Positions 9,394 to 18,079 of a stretch of 56,080 bases of DNA are shown piece by piece (position 1 is the stretch's first letter; each line of letters starts with the position of its first letter). The notes below the pieces were generated by a model that did no database searches, was not told where the DNA came from, and was given only the letters and a program-made list of their open reading frames with translations. A program made the translations under genes and the position numbers. Source of the stretch: Clostridia bacterium DTU030 (lineage in GTDB: Bacteria > Bacillota > DTU030); assembly GCA_001513125.1 (NCBI GenBank), contig LFSN01000009.1:1-56080 (forward strand). Reading direction: 5' to 3'.

Positions 9394-10266
9394 ATGCGCA
9401 GTATGACGGGATATGGGCGTGGCGAAGGGATGTGGGAGGGAGAGCACTTTCAGGTCGAGGTCCGGTCCTTGAACCACCGTTATCTTGAGTGTTCAATAAA
9501 AATTCCCAAACAGTACAGTTATCTGCAGGAGAAGATTCGCAGCACGGTCCAGAGGTATGTAACCAGGGGGCGTGTAGAGGTAAATGTCAGCGCCCTGGAT
9601 GAGAAGAGTGAGGCCAAGGAGGTTAGGGTTGACAAGGATTTGGCCTTGGCATATTATAATGCATTGAAAGAATTGTCCAATTACCTCCAATTGGACCTGG
9701 AGGTAGATATAAAGGCAATTGCCGATTTTCCCGATGTCTTCCTGGTGGAGGAGAAGGAACCAGATCAGGAAAATTCCCAGCGGGCCCTGGAGATAGCACT
9801 GACTGCTGCCCTGGAAGATCTGGTGGCCATGCGGGCAGCGGAGGGGGAAAAATTACAGGAGGACATAATACATAGAATTGCAATAATTGAGCAGGTTATT
9901 AAGGATATAGAGGAAAGGGCACCCCAGGTGGTTGTAGAATACCGGAATGGGCTAAAACAAAGGATGGAAAAGTTTTTGGCGGGGGAAATTGAGGAAGGGC
10001 GGCTACTCACCGAAGTAGCCTATTTTGCCGAAAAAGCCAATATCAACGAAGAACTGGTACGGATGTTCAGCCACATCGATCTCTTCCGGAGTACCTTGAA
10101 AGAAGAGGGGGCCATTGGGCGCAAGCTGGATTTTATACTGCAGGAAATGTACCGGGAAATAAATACCATTGGTTCCAAGGCCGGCGACACTGCCATCGCC
10201 CGGGCGGTGGTAGAGGTAAAAAGCGAGCTGGAGAAAATTAGGGAACAGGTTCAGAACATCGAGTAG
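9394..10266 (+). CDS. YicC/YloC family endoribonuclease
   Basis: Family recently shown in E. coli and B. subtilis to cleave RNA. The 290-residue protein begins with the classical [11 protein letters not shown], contains SLNHRYLE, and ends with the DUF1732 region ([22 protein letters not shown]). Start ATG 9394 is chosen because it gives the conserved N terminus; a GTG four codons upstream lies inside the ribosome binding site GGTGAGAAGG. A highly charged helical middle (about 130-215) is normal for the family. It is followed by remA and gmk as in Bacillus (yloC-remA-gmk), probably one transcript. Confidence 0.93.
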   Translation: MRSMTGYGRGEGMWEGEHFQVEVRSLNHRYLECSIKIPKQYSYLQEKIRSTVQRYVTRGRVEVNVSALDEKSEAKEVRVDKDLALAYYNALKELSNYLQLDLEVDIKAIADFPDVFLVEEKEPDQENSQRALEIALTAALEDLVAMRAAEGEKLQEDIIHRIAIIEQVIKDIEERAPQVVVEYRNGLKQRMEKFLAGEIEEGRLLTEVAYFAEKANINEELVRMFSHIDLFRSTLKEEGAIGRKLDFILQEMYREINTIGSKAGDTAIARAVVEVKSELEKIREQVQNIE

Positions 10267-10307
10267 AATGGGATGGTACAGGCCGTTCAGGAAGGGAGGA
10301 TAACAGA

Positions 10308-10574
10308 GTGGGGATAAAATTAATCAATATTGGCTTTGGCAATATTGTTTCAGCCAACCGGATCATCGCCATCGTCAGCCCGGAATCAGCACCTATTAAA
10401 AGGATCATCCAGGAAGCCCGGGACAGGGGCCTACTGGTGGATGCCACCTATGGGCGCAGAACCAGGGCGGTGATCATAACCGACAGCGATCATGTGATTT
10501 TATCGGCGGTGCAACCGGAAACAGTCGCCAACCGGCTCGCCAACCGGGACAGTGGTGAGGAAGAAAACCTTTAA
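10308..10574 (+). CDS. remA: RemA-like DNA-binding regulator (DUF370)
   Basis: In B. subtilis RemA is a ring-forming DNA-binding protein that activates biofilm matrix and osmoprotection genes. The 88-residue product opens with [23 protein letters not shown] and carries [12 protein letters not shown], both highly conserved in DUF370 proteins; the last 15 residues are a variable tail. GTG 10308 is used, since it gives the family N terminus. The gene sits between yicC and gmk in the standard Firmicutes order. Its exact targets in a clostridium are not known, and the wide conservation suggests a role beyond biofilms. Confidence 0.92.
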   Translation: MGIKLINIGFGNIVSANRIIAIVSPESAPIKRIIQEARDRGLLVDATYGRRTRAVIITDSDHVILSAVQPETVANRLANRDSGEEENL

Positions 10575-10604
10575 TTATTGAGGCAAAGGATGGGAAGGAA
10601 GGGA

Positions 10605-11228
10605 ATGAGGAAGGGTCTTTTAGTGGTGGTGTCGGGACCTTCGGGGGTTGGCAAAGGCACCCTGTGCCGCGCCCTCCGCAAGCGTTTCCCGGAGCTGCAT
10701 TTTTCGGTGTCGGCAACGACCCGTCCACCCCGGCCGGGAGAGAAGCACGGGGTCGATTATTACTTTCTAAGCAAGGAAGAGTTTGAAACCAGGGTAAAAA
10801 ACAATGGTTTTTTGGAATGGGCCCGCGTCTATAACAATTATTATGGGACGCCCTGGGGTCCGGTGCAGGAAATTCTCCAGCGGGGGGAAGATATTATCCT
10901 CGAGATTGACATGCAGGGGGCGGAGCAGGTCAAGGACCGGTATCCTGAAGGGGTCTTTATATTTTTGCTGCCGCCCTCTTTAGAGGAGCAAAAGCGCCGT
11001 ATCTTGAAGCGGGGCACCGAAGATGCGGAAAGCCTCGCCAAGAGATTGGGGTCTGTGGGGGAGGAGCTCAAGTACCTGCCCCGGTACGACTACGTAATTG
11101 TCAATGATGATATAACAGCCAGCGTAGACAAGCTGGCCGCCATAATAATAGCAGAAAAATGTAGGGTGAAAAGAAATCGGGAATGGCTTGCTAAATTTAG
11201 CGGTAACAACGGGGAGGGTCGGGAATGA
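10605..11228 (+). CDS. gmk: guanylate kinase
   Basis: Phosphorylates GMP to GDP with ATP, an essential step of GTP supply. The 207-residue protein (from ATG 10605) has the P-loop GPSGVGKG near the N terminus, the GMP-binding stretch SATTRPPRPGE with HGVDYYF, and EIDMQGAEQ in the core. The frame also contains ATG 10590 and TTG 10578; ATG 10605 is preferred because GGAAGGAAGGG directly precedes it and the family begins just before GLLVVVSGPSG. The stop codon overlaps the rpoZ start (ATGA), so the two are translationally coupled, as in many Firmicutes. Confidence 0.95.
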   Translation: MRKGLLVVVSGPSGVGKGTLCRALRKRFPELHFSVSATTRPPRPGEKHGVDYYFLSKEEFETRVKNNGFLEWARVYNNYYGTPWGPVQEILQRGEDIILEIDMQGAEQVKDRYPEGVFIFLLPPSLEEQKRRILKRGTEDAESLAKRLGSVGEELKYLPRYDYVIVNDDITASVDKLAAIIIAEKCRVKRNREWLAKFSGNNGEGRE

Positions 11229-11434
11229 TAGAACCTAGTTTCGACGCATTGCTGGAGAGGGTAGACAGCAAGTACACCCTGGTGGTAGCGGCGGCAAAGC
11301 GGGCACGGCAGTTGTTAAAGGATGGCAGCCTGCCCGAGGAGGAAGGCAAAACACCCAAACCGGTAACGGTAGCCCTGCAGGAAATTGCCGAGGGAAAGCT
11401 GAGTTACCGCCGGAAGAAGTCCGGCATTAAATAA
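11225..11434 (+). CDS. rpoZ: DNA-directed RNA polymerase omega subunit
   Basis: Small subunit that aids assembly and stability of RNA polymerase by holding the beta' C-terminal region. The 69-residue product has the N-terminal omega pattern (IEPSFDALLERVDSKYTLVVAAAKRARQL in two conserved pieces) and the family sequence VTVALQEIAEGKLSY. ATG 11225 overlaps the gmk stop codon by the ATGA arrangement, which supports both start and coupling. Length matches Gram-positive omega proteins. Confidence 0.94.
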   Translation: MIEPSFDALLERVDSKYTLVVAAAKRARQLLKDGSLPEEEGKTPKPVTVALQEIAEGKLSYRRKKSGIK

Positions 11435-11451
11435 GGAATGGGGAAAGAGGC

Positions 11452-12648
11452 ATGAAAAGGGTAATTTTAGGCATAACCGGAGGTATTGCCGCCTATAAGG
11501 CGGCGGAGGTGGTACGCGGCCTCTGCACCAGGGGTATAGAGGTCCATGTTTTGATGACGGAGGCTGCTACCCGCTTTATTACCCCCTTGACCATGCAGAC
11601 CCTTTCCGGGAATCCCGTTGTGGTCGACATGTTTGCCGAGCCCCGTGTTTGGAATGTCCAGCATGTGGCCTATGCCAAGAGGGCTGATCTGGTTCTGGTG
11701 GCACCGGCTACGGCTTCCTTCATCGGCCGCTTGGCCGCCGGGATTGCCGACGATATGGTATGTGCGACAATCCTTGCCACCACAGCCCCGGTTTTAATCG
11801 CACCGGCCATGAACAGCCAGATGTACAGGCACCCTGCTGTCCAGGCCAATCTGGTTCGCCTGCGGAAAATGGGCTATCATCTCATAGCCCCCGATGTAGG
11901 GGAATTGGCCTGTGGCGACAGGGGAGAGGGGCGGCTGGCGGATGTTTCCCAAATTATTGATCAGGTCCTCGGCCACCTGCAGAGGAAGGCCGACCTGGCG
12001 GGAAAGAGGATACTGGTAACAGCCGGACCGACCCGGGAGTTTATTGACCCGGTTCGCTTTATTTCCAATCCCTCTTCTGGGAAAATGGGCTATGCCCTGG
12101 CAGCAGCTGCCAGGGACAGGGGAGCCCAGGTCGTGCTGGTCAGCGGACCGACAGCCCAGGTACCGCCCCCTGGCGTAGAAGTGATCCAGGTGACAACTAC
12201 AGCGGAAATGCTGGCAGCCGTTTTGGAACACTTTCCCCAGATGGATGTGGTTATCAAGGCAGCGGCTGTTGTCGATTACCGGCCCCAAACTACAGCCGAA
12301 CACAAGATGAAAAAGGGCTCGGAAAAGTATGTGTTGACCCTGGAGCGGAATCCCGATATCTTAAAGATGCTGGGAGGGAGGAAGGGCGATAAAATCCTCG
12401 TCGGTTTCGCCGCCGAGACGCAAGATCTAATTGAAAACGCCCGGGAAAAAATAAGGGCCAAGAACCTTGATCTTATTGTGGCCAACGATGTGGGACAAAG
12501 GGGAGCCGGCTTTGGCACAGACACCAACATCGCCTCTATCGTCCACCGGGATGGGACAATAAGGGAGCTTCCCCTCTGCTCTAAACTGGAATTGGCCCAT
12601 CACATACTGGACGAAGTAGTAGCCCTTACCGGTGGAGAAAAGGACTAA
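11452..12648 (+). CDS. coaBC: bifunctional phosphopantothenoylcysteine decarboxylase / phosphopantothenate-cysteine ligase
   Basis: Carries out two consecutive steps of coenzyme A synthesis: ligation of cysteine to 4'-phosphopantothenate and decarboxylation to 4'-phosphopantetheine. The N-terminal CoaC flavoprotein domain (about 1-180) has the FMN-binding [10 protein letters not shown], the catalytic histidine (H71 in [11 protein letters not shown]), PAMNSQMY (N121) and the active-site cysteine motif [11 protein letters not shown] (C154). The CoaB synthetase domain follows (about 190-398) with [17 protein letters not shown] and [10 protein letters not shown]. Full length, 398 residues. It follows rpoZ and precedes priA as in Bacillus; coaD lies about 22 kb downstream in this window. 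Confidence 0.96.
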   Translation: MKRVILGITGGIAAYKAAEVVRGLCTRGIEVHVLMTEAATRFITPLTMQTLSGNPVVVDMFAEPRVWNVQHVAYAKRADLVLVAPATASFIGRLAAGIADDMVCATILATTAPVLIAPAMNSQMYRHPAVQANLVRLRKMGYHLIAPDVGELACGDRGEGRLADVSQIIDQVLGHLQRKADLAGKRILVTAGPTREFIDPVRFISNPSSGKMGYALAAAARDRGAQVVLVSGPTAQVPPPGVEVIQVTTTAEMLAAVLEHFPQMDVVIKAAAVVDYRPQTTAEHKMKKGSEKYVLTLERNPDILKMLGGRKGDKILVGFAAETQDLIENAREKIRAKNLDLIVANDVGQRGAGFGTDTNIASIVHRDGTIRELPLCSKLELAHHILDEVVALTGGEKD

Positions 12649-12652
12649 TCTG

Positions 12653-12766
12653 TCCGCGGCAGCAGCCGGTACCATCTTTCTCTTAGGTAAGATGCAGTGT
12701 GGCAAAGGGGCCGCGGCCGCGGAGTTGAGGAAAGGTGCGCCTGGCAAAGTTTGGGGGCGCCTTTTT
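12653..12766 (+). promoter_or_regulatory. folded intergenic RNA with terminator between coaBC and priA
   Basis: The segment can form an outer stem of 8 perfect pairs (12653-12660 with 12716-12723) enclosing a hairpin (CATCTT 12673-12678 with AAGATG 12689-12694). This is followed by a terminator-like hairpin (AAAGGTGC 12731-12738 with GCGCCTTT 12757-12764, one G-U pair) and a run of Ts to 12766. It matches no riboswitch class I know. It may be only the coaBC terminator, or a leader controlling priA. Confidence 0.45.
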
Positions 12767-12804
12767 CGATCCCGGCAGGGGTGGGGGGGGCGGCTGGCGA
12801 ATTT

Positions 12805-12810
12805 TATAAT
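12805..12810 (+). promoter_or_regulatory. possible -10 element for priA
   Basis: A TATAAT hexamer lies 25 bp upstream of the priA start and just downstream of the terminator-like hairpin. No acceptable -35 hexamer is visible at 16-18 bp, and the -10 is so close to the start codon that the transcript would have almost no leader. Weak. Confidence 0.3.
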
Positions 12811-12834
12811 AGCAGGAATGGGGGAGGGCTTGCT

Positions 12835-15075
12835 GTGGGAAAAAAGGTTTATGCCTGCGTAGTGGTTGATCTGGATATACCCGCTGCCGATAAGATTTTT
12901 CACTACCGGATTCCGGCCCGCCTCCAGGGCAGCCTGGGACCGGGGGATCAGGTCCTGGTACCCTTTCAAAATCGCCTGCTCAAGGGATATGTGGTGAGCC
13001 TGCTGGAAAAGCCGGAAGTTTCCCGGGTAAAGGACATAATTAAGAATTTATATCCCGGCCTGATATCGGAAGAGCGGATGCGGCTGGCTGCCTGGCTGGC
13101 CCTGCGCTATAACTGCCGCCTGATAGAAGCCATACGCTGTGTCTTACCTCCCGGAGGAGGAAGGAAGATCCGGTCCCGGCGAAGGCAGCTGGTTCGCCTG
13201 CAGGGTACGAAAGAAGAGATTGAAGAGGCGGCCAGGGAGCTGGAGAGGCGGGCTCCGAAACAGGCTCAGCTTCTCTGCCACCTCCTCCAGCTGGATCGCC
13301 CCCTTCCGGCCCCGGAGCTAGTTGCCGCCGTTGGCTGCAGCTCGGCGCCCTTGAAGGCCCTGGCGGAAAAGGGCTTGGTTCGTATTCTTGAAGAAGACAA
13401 TTTGCCCGGCCCGTCTCGCTCCGAGGGGGAGGTCTTTGTTTCTCCCCCGCCCCAAAGGTTGATGCCGGAGCAGGAAGAGGCCTGCCGGGCTATTATAGAA
13501 TCCCTGGAGAAGGGGGAGTTTGTCCCCTACCTCCTCCATGGGGTTACCGGGAGCGGTAAAACGGAAGTATACCTGCAGGTCATTGCCAAAAACCTGGCAT
13601 ACGGCCGGGGGGCGGTGGTGCTGGTGCCGGAAATCTCCCTGACGCCCCAGATGGTGGCCCGGTTTCGCCACCGCTTTGGGGATAGGGTTGCCCTGCTACA
13701 TAGCCGCCTTTCGCCGGGGGAAAGATATGAGGAATGGTGGCGGATCCAGCGGGGGGAAGCTCCCATTGTCATCGGTCCCCGCTCGGCAATTTTTGCCCCC
13801 GTGCCGAACCTGGGACTGATTATTATGGACGAGGAGCATGACGAGAGCTACAAGCAGGAGGAGAGCCCCCGGTATCAGACCCGGGAGGTTGCGGAATTCC
13901 GGGCCCGGGAAGGGAAGGCAGTGCTCATCCTTGGGAGTGCCACTCCGGCCGTGGAGAGTTATTACCGGGGGCAGAAGGGGTCCTACCGGTTGCTGGAATT
14001 AAATAACAGGGTGGATGGGCGGGAAATGCCGGAGATGGAATTGGTGGACATGCGCCTGGAGCTGGAAGCCGGCAACCGCAGCATTTTTAGCCGAAGCTTG
14101 CAGATGAGGCTGAAAGAGGTCCTTGAGGCCCGGGAACAGGCCATCCTGTTCCTAAACCGCCGGGGATATGCCAATTTTATCCTCTGCCGCCAGTGCGGCT
14201 ATGTTGCCCTTTGTCCCCATTGTGATGTATCCTTAACATATCACGGGCAAGGGGAGCGCCTTGTCTGCCATTATTGTTATTACCAGGAGGACGTCCCCCG
14301 CAGCTGTCCCGCCTGCAATAGTCCTTATATAAGACACTTTGGCCTGGGTACTGAGCGGGTGGAAAGGGAGGTACAGAGACTCTTTCCCGGTGCCCGCACC
14401 CTCCGCATGGATATGGATACCACCAGGAGGAAGGATGCCCACGGGCGGATCCTGGCGGCCTTTGCCAGGGGGGAGGCCGATATCCTCATCGGGACCCAAA
14501 TGGTGGCCAAGGGGATCGATATTCCCCGGGTCACCCTGGTGGGGGTAATCAGTGCCGACACCTCCCTTAACTTCCCCGACTTCCGGGCAGGGGAACGGAC
14601 CTTTCAACTGATAACCCAGGTGGCGGGGAGGGCAGGCAGGGGAGAAAAGCGGGGGAAGGTGGTCATACAGACCTATAATCCGGACCATTACAGCATCCAG
14701 GCGGCCTGCCACCACGATTACAGGGCCTTTTATCAAAGGGAGATTGAGAATCGCAAAGCTTTGGCCTACCCACCCTTCAGTCAGCTGGTCAGCATAGTGG
14801 TAAGTGCCGCCGATGAGGGCCAGGCAGCCAGGGTTGCCGCCCAGTTGGCAAGGAAACTCCGGGCAGAGTTACCCTCGAGCTGCCGCCTTTACGGCCCTGG
14901 TCCGGCAGTCCTGGCCCGGGTCCGGGGGAGATACCGGTACCAGATAGTGGTCAAAGGGACGGGGCTCTTTGCCCTGGCAGGGTTCTGGACCAGCCTGCGC
15001 CGGGATTTTGAGCTGGGACCGGGCAGGGAGGGGATTGGCTTTAGCTTTGATATTGCACCTGTTTCCTTATTGTGA
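12835..15075 (+). CDS. priA: primosomal replication restart helicase PriA
   Basis: 3'-5' helicase that recognises stalled forks and reloads the replicative helicase. The 746-residue protein has the N-terminal DNA-binding domain ([33 protein letters not shown]), the Walker [12 protein letters not shown] (about 236-246), the DEEH box ([13 protein letters not shown]), and an eight-cysteine zinc-binding insertion ([13 protein letters not shown] ... CHYCYYQ ... CPAC, about 450-500) typical of PriA. GTG 12835 follows GGGGGAGG at 6 nt and yields the family N terminus; the frame is open for 46 codons further upstream but that stretch is leader sequence. It lies between coaBC and def in the usual order. 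Confidence 0.95.
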   Translation: MGKKVYACVVVDLDIPAADKIFHYRIPARLQGSLGPGDQVLVPFQNRLLKGYVVSLLEKPEVSRVKDIIKNLYPGLISEERMRLAAWLALRYNCRLIEAIRCVLPPGGGRKIRSRRRQLVRLQGTKEEIEEAARELERRAPKQAQLLCHLLQLDRPLPAPELVAAVGCSSAPLKALAEKGLVRILEEDNLPGPSRSEGEVFVSPPPQRLMPEQEEACRAIIESLEKGEFVPYLLHGVTGSGKTEVYLQVIAKNLAYGRGAVVLVPEISLTPQMVARFRHRFGDRVALLHSRLSPGERYEEWWRIQRGEAPIVIGPRSAIFAPVPNLGLIIMDEEHDESYKQEESPRYQTREVAEFRAREGKAVLILGSATPAVESYYRGQKGSYRLLELNNRVDGREMPEMELVDMRLELEAGNRSIFSRSLQMRLKEVLEAREQAILFLNRRGYANFILCRQCGYVALCPHCDVSLTYHGQGERLVCHYCYYQEDVPRSCPACNSPYIRHFGLGTERVEREVQRLFPGARTLRMDMDTTRRKDAHGRILAAFARGEADILIGTQMVAKGIDIPRVTLVGVISADTSLNFPDFRAGERTFQLITQVAGRAGRGEKRGKVVIQTYNPDHYSIQAACHHDYRAFYQREIENRKALAYPPFSQLVSIVVSAADEGQAARVAAQLARKLRAELPSSCRLYGPGPAVLARVRGRYRYQIVVKGTGLFALAGFWTSLRRDFELGPGREGIGFSFDIAPVSLL

Positions 15076-15089
15076 AGGGAGGAAGAGGA

Positions 15090-15563
15090 TTGGCTATTCG
15101 TAAAATCTGTCGCGTAGGGGACCCGGTTTTAAGGCAAAAGGCAGAACCGGTGGTAAAGGTTTCCCAAAAAATTAAGGACCTGCTGGCAGATATGGCTGCT
15201 ACCATGTATGCTGCCCCCGGTGTCGGCCTGGCGGCTCCCCAGATTGGGGTCAACAAAAGGGTTATTGTCGTAGATGTCGGTGATGGCTTGCTGGAGCTGG
15301 TCAACCCTGTCATAGTAAAGCAGTCGGGAAGGGTTACGGCTACCGAGGGCTGCTTGAGTGTGCCGGGCCTGGTGGGGGATGTGACCAGGGCCTATGAAGT
15401 GGTGGTCAGGGCCCTGGACAAGAAGGGGCGGCAGGTGGAGATCACCGCTACCGATCTCCTCGCCCGGGCCCTGCAGCACGAGATTGATCACCTCGACGGC
15501 ATCCTCTTTATCGATAAGGCGGAGAATATTCGGGAGGCAGCGGAGGAGAAAGAGGGAGAGTAG
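15090..15563 (+). CDS. def: peptide deformylase
   Basis: Metalloenzyme that removes the formyl group from the N-terminal methionine of new proteins. All three signature motifs are present: [10 protein letters not shown] (45-54), EGCLSVPG (87-94, metal ligand C88) and QHEIDHLDG (129-137, ligands H130 and H134, catalytic E131). The 157-residue length is normal. Start TTG 15090 gives the conserved [14 protein letters not shown] and has GGGAGGAAGAGG upstream; a GTG at 15072 overlaps the priA stop but would add six residues encoded by the ribosome binding site. Paired with fmt, its functional partner, 100 bp downstream. Confidence 0.95.
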   Translation: MAIRKICRVGDPVLRQKAEPVVKVSQKIKDLLADMAATMYAAPGVGLAAPQIGVNKRVIVVDVGDGLLELVNPVIVKQSGRVTATEGCLSVPGLVGDVTRAYEVVVRALDKKGRQVEITATDLLARALQHEIDHLDGILFIDKAENIREAAEEKEGE

Positions 15564-15570
15564 ATGCTGT

Positions 15571-15602
15571 GTCTCAATGCTGTTCTCGGGATACTCCCGG
15601 CA
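15571..15602 (+). repeat. dispersed intergenic repeat, partial copy B
   Basis: These 32 bases match 675-706 at 29 positions, in the same orientation, and contain the same short hairpin (CGGGA/TCCCG). Only the right-end part of copy A is present. The piece sits in the 100-bp gap between def and fmt. Confidence 0.7.
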
Positions 15603-15663
15603 CCAGGTAGCATGTAAGTTCCATCCAGTACAAGCAAGCAAACAAGGACAGGGGGTCTGTGGA

Positions 15664-16605
15664 ATGCGCATTCTCTTCATGGGCACGCCGGAATTTGCCC
15701 TCATTTCCTTAGAAAAACTAATAGAGGCAGGGGAAGAGGTGGTCGGTGTTATCACCCAACCGGACCGCCCCCGGGGTAGGGGAAGAAGGGTAACGGCTTC
15801 ACCGGTTAAAGCCTTTGCCCAGGAAAAGGCTATACCAGTCTATCAGCCGGAGCGCCTGAAGGACGGGGAGGTCTTAGAGAAGCTCGCAGGTTTTGCCCCC
15901 GACTTGATCGTTGTTGTTGCCTACGGGAAAATCCTGCCCCGGGAGGTTTTGGAGCTACCCCCCCTCGGCTGTATCAATGTCCATGCTTCTCTCCTGCCCC
16001 GGTACAGGGGGGCGGCCCCCATACACTGGGCTATAATAAGGGGGGAAGGGGTTACGGGAGTTACAACAATGTATATTGACGAGGGTATGGATACCGGTGA
16101 TATCATATTACAAGAGGAAGTACCCATCCTGCCCGAGGATAATGCGGGCACCCTCCACGACAAACTGGCCCATGCCGGTGCCCGGCTTCTCCTCGACACC
16201 GTGGCCAGAATAAAGGCAGGGACTGCGCCCAGAATACCCCAGCCCGAGGAAGGAGTATCTTACGCACCACCCCTGGAGAGGACCGACGAAATTTTAGACT
16301 GGAACAGGCCCGCCCGGCAACTCTGGTTTCAAGTCCGGGGTCTGAACCCGTGGCCGGGGGCGATGACCTACTGGCAGGGGGAAATCCTCAAGGTGTGGGA
16401 AGTCTCTCCCCTAAAAGGGGACGGGGATGCGGCCCCGGGAGAGATCATAGCCGTTGATAAGCAGGAAGGGATTTTGGTCGGTACTGGTAAGGGGCTTCTG
16501 CGCCTGGAAGTGGTGCAGCCGGCCGGAAAACGGAGAATGACGGCCAGTGATTTTGCCCGGGGCTATGGGGTAAAAGAGGGCTTGTTCTTCGGCGGCGGTG
16601 CTTAG
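15664..16605 (+). CDS. fmt: methionyl-tRNA formyltransferase
   Basis: Formylates initiator Met-tRNA with 10-formyl-tetrahydrofolate. The 313-residue protein starts MRILFMGTPEFA. The catalytic triad is readable as N105 and H107 in INVHASLLPRYRGAAPI and D143 in DEGMDTGDI. The tRNA-binding C-terminal domain (about 205-313) includes VRGLNPWPGAMT. ATG 15664 is the family start; the frame continues open upstream for 90 codons through the repeat and the end of def, which is chance. With def it forms the formylation/deformylation pair. Confidence 0.96.
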   Translation: MRILFMGTPEFALISLEKLIEAGEEVVGVITQPDRPRGRGRRVTASPVKAFAQEKAIPVYQPERLKDGEVLEKLAGFAPDLIVVVAYGKILPREVLELPPLGCINVHASLLPRYRGAAPIHWAIIRGEGVTGVTTMYIDEGMDTGDIILQEEVPILPEDNAGTLHDKLAHAGARLLLDTVARIKAGTAPRIPQPEEGVSYAPPLERTDEILDWNRPARQLWFQVRGLNPWPGAMTYWQGEILKVWEVSPLKGDGDAAPGEIIAVDKQEGILVGTGKGLLRLEVVQPAGKRRMTASDFARGYGVKEGLFFGGGA

Positions 16606-16616
16606 GAGGTGGTGAT

Positions 16617-17372
16617 TTGCAAGTAAGGAAAAGGTTATTTTTGGGTGCCCTTTTGTTCTTTACCCTCCTGGTCAGCGGGCTGGGCTTGCTCCTCTGGTAT
16701 TTTACCTTTCGGGAGCCGAGCCAGTTTTTCCGGCAGTTATTTTTTAGCCTGGGTTTACTGTTGTTCCTCGGCGTTCTCCTGGTGCTGGGGGGGCTGGTGG
16801 GCATTGTCTTCAGCATTATTACGGGGAAATCTTACCCCATCCTGCGCCGTCCCACCCAGTTTGTCATTACCCATCTCCTTCCCCTGGTGATCCGCTTTGG
16901 TAAACTCTTTCATATTGCCAAGGAACGGGTGGAGCTTTCCTTTATCGAAGTGAACAATGCCCTGGTCCGGGCCCAGATGCGGGGAAGGGTTAAACCCCAG
17001 GAACTCCTGATCCTGGCCCCCCACTGTCTGCAAAATGCCGACTGCACTTATCGCATAACTACCGATGTGGGCAATTGCCGGCGCTGCGGCCGCTGCCGGG
17101 TTGCCGATCTTCTTGCCCTGAAGGAAGAGTACGGGGTTCAGGTGGCGGTGGTGACCGGGGGGACCCTGGCCAGGCGCATAGTCAGGAAAACCCGTCCCCG
17201 GGCCATTGTGGCCATCGCCTGTGAACGGGACCTGAGCAGTGGTATTCAGGATGTCCATCCACTGCCAGCCCTGGGGATTGTAAATATCCGGCCCGAGGGA
17301 CCATGCTTCAACACCCAGGTCGAGCTGGAACGGGTCAGGAAGGGTGTGGAATTTTTCCTCGGGACAGTATAA
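16617..17372 (+). CDS. DUF116 family membrane protein with cysteine cluster
   Basis: Function unknown. The 251-residue protein has two N-terminal membrane segments (about 8-28 and 42-68), then a cytoplasmic domain with clustered cysteines: APHCLQNADC (C137, C143) and GNCRRCGRCR (C154, C157, C160), plus single cysteines in IACERDL and EGPCFN. This is the DUF116 pattern; the cysteines could hold an iron-sulfur cluster or zinc, which is inference. It starts with TTG 16617 after AGGAGGTGGTGA. It is tightly packed between fmt (11 bp) and the next membrane protein, so probably co-expressed with the fmt-rsmB block, but no link to translation is proven. Confidence 0.85.
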   Translation: MQVRKRLFLGALLFFTLLVSGLGLLLWYFTFREPSQFFRQLFFSLGLLLFLGVLLVLGGLVGIVFSIITGKSYPILRRPTQFVITHLLPLVIRFGKLFHIAKERVELSFIEVNNALVRAQMRGRVKPQELLILAPHCLQNADCTYRITTDVGNCRRCGRCRVADLLALKEEYGVQVAVVTGGTLARRIVRKTRPRAIVAIACERDLSSGIQDVHPLPALGIVNIRPEGPCFNTQVELERVRKGVEFFLGTV

Positions 17373-17389
17373 GAGGGGAGGAACCGTGG

Positions 17390-18058
17390 GTGTTATTTTT
17401 AATTTTGCTCTTTCTGATTCTGGTGGTATTTCCCTGGCTCCTTATCCCCCTGACCGTCTTTTTCCTCTTTAATCTCTTGCTTTTGCCCTTTGGCTTTACC
17501 CTGCGCTCCCTTTTTAGCTTGCTTACCATACCGGGCCAGATCTGGCAGATAGCCACCAACAGACGGCTGCGGGCAAACCATGCCCTGGAACATGCGACCA
17601 TCAACGTCATCGAAGAATACTACGGGCCCCAGCAGCTGGCGGGCTTTGCCCGGGAAGATGGTTTTTTTATCAAGGGACAGGCCCAGCCCCATATAATTGA
17701 AGAAGCAGCCCGGCTTGGTTTGAGAAGGCTGCAGCAGGGAGAAAAGGACCTGGCCATCCACCGCCGCTGTGGTACCAGTATAGCGGCGGCCAATTTTCTC
17801 GCCTCCCTTGTTTTCCTGCTCTTGTTGTTTATCACCCGCCACTTTACCCTTATTAATGTCTTGCTGGCCATGGTGGCGGCCAACCTCCTTGGTCCCCTCT
17901 TCGGTGACTGGCTGCAGGCCCGTTTTACCACCCTGGCCGACGTAGACAATGTGGACATTGTTGGGGTAGAATACCGGGTCCCCGACTTTGGTTTCTTCCC
18001 CTTGAACCTGGGTTTTGTGCCCACAGAGTTCTTTGTCCGCACCCGGTTTTACTACTAG
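17390..18058 (+). CDS. uncharacterised membrane protein with HxxEH motif (DUF6391-like)
   Basis: I recognise this only as a conserved clostridial/cyanobacterial-type membrane protein, probably DUF6391. The 222 residues comprise a long hydrophobic N-terminal segment (about 2-35), a soluble stretch with NHALEHATI (63-71), and a second hydrophobic region (about 145-185). H64-x-x-E67-H68 is an inverted HxxEH motif, the zinc-binding arrangement of M16-type proteases, but such a short motif can occur by chance. GTG 17390 follows GGGGAGG at 7 nt; the frame opens earlier inside DUF116, without support. It ends exactly before rsmB's leader. In related genomes I recall a membrane zinc peptidase (YugP type) at this site. 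Confidence 0.7.
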   Translation: MLFLILLFLILVVFPWLLIPLTVFFLFNLLLLPFGFTLRSLFSLLTIPGQIWQIATNRRLRANHALEHATINVIEEYYGPQQLAGFAREDGFFIKGQAQPHIIEEAARLGLRRLQQGEKDLAIHRRCGTSIAAANFLASLVFLLLLFITRHFTLINVLLAMVAANLLGPLFGDWLQARFTTLADVDNVDIVGVEYRVPDFGFFPLNLGFVPTEFFVRTRFYY

Positions 18059-18079
18059 TTGCAGAGGAGGGGCTGTTCT

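Noticed and set aside
12697-12834. 46-codon open extension upstream of priA
   Set aside because: It runs through the terminator hairpin and a G-rich leader; the PriA N terminus starts at the GTG at 12835 with a good ribosome binding site.
15394-15663. 90-codon open extension upstream of fmt
   Set aside because: It overlaps def in another frame, passes through the repeat and encodes arginine/serine-rich sequence; fmt starts at 15664.
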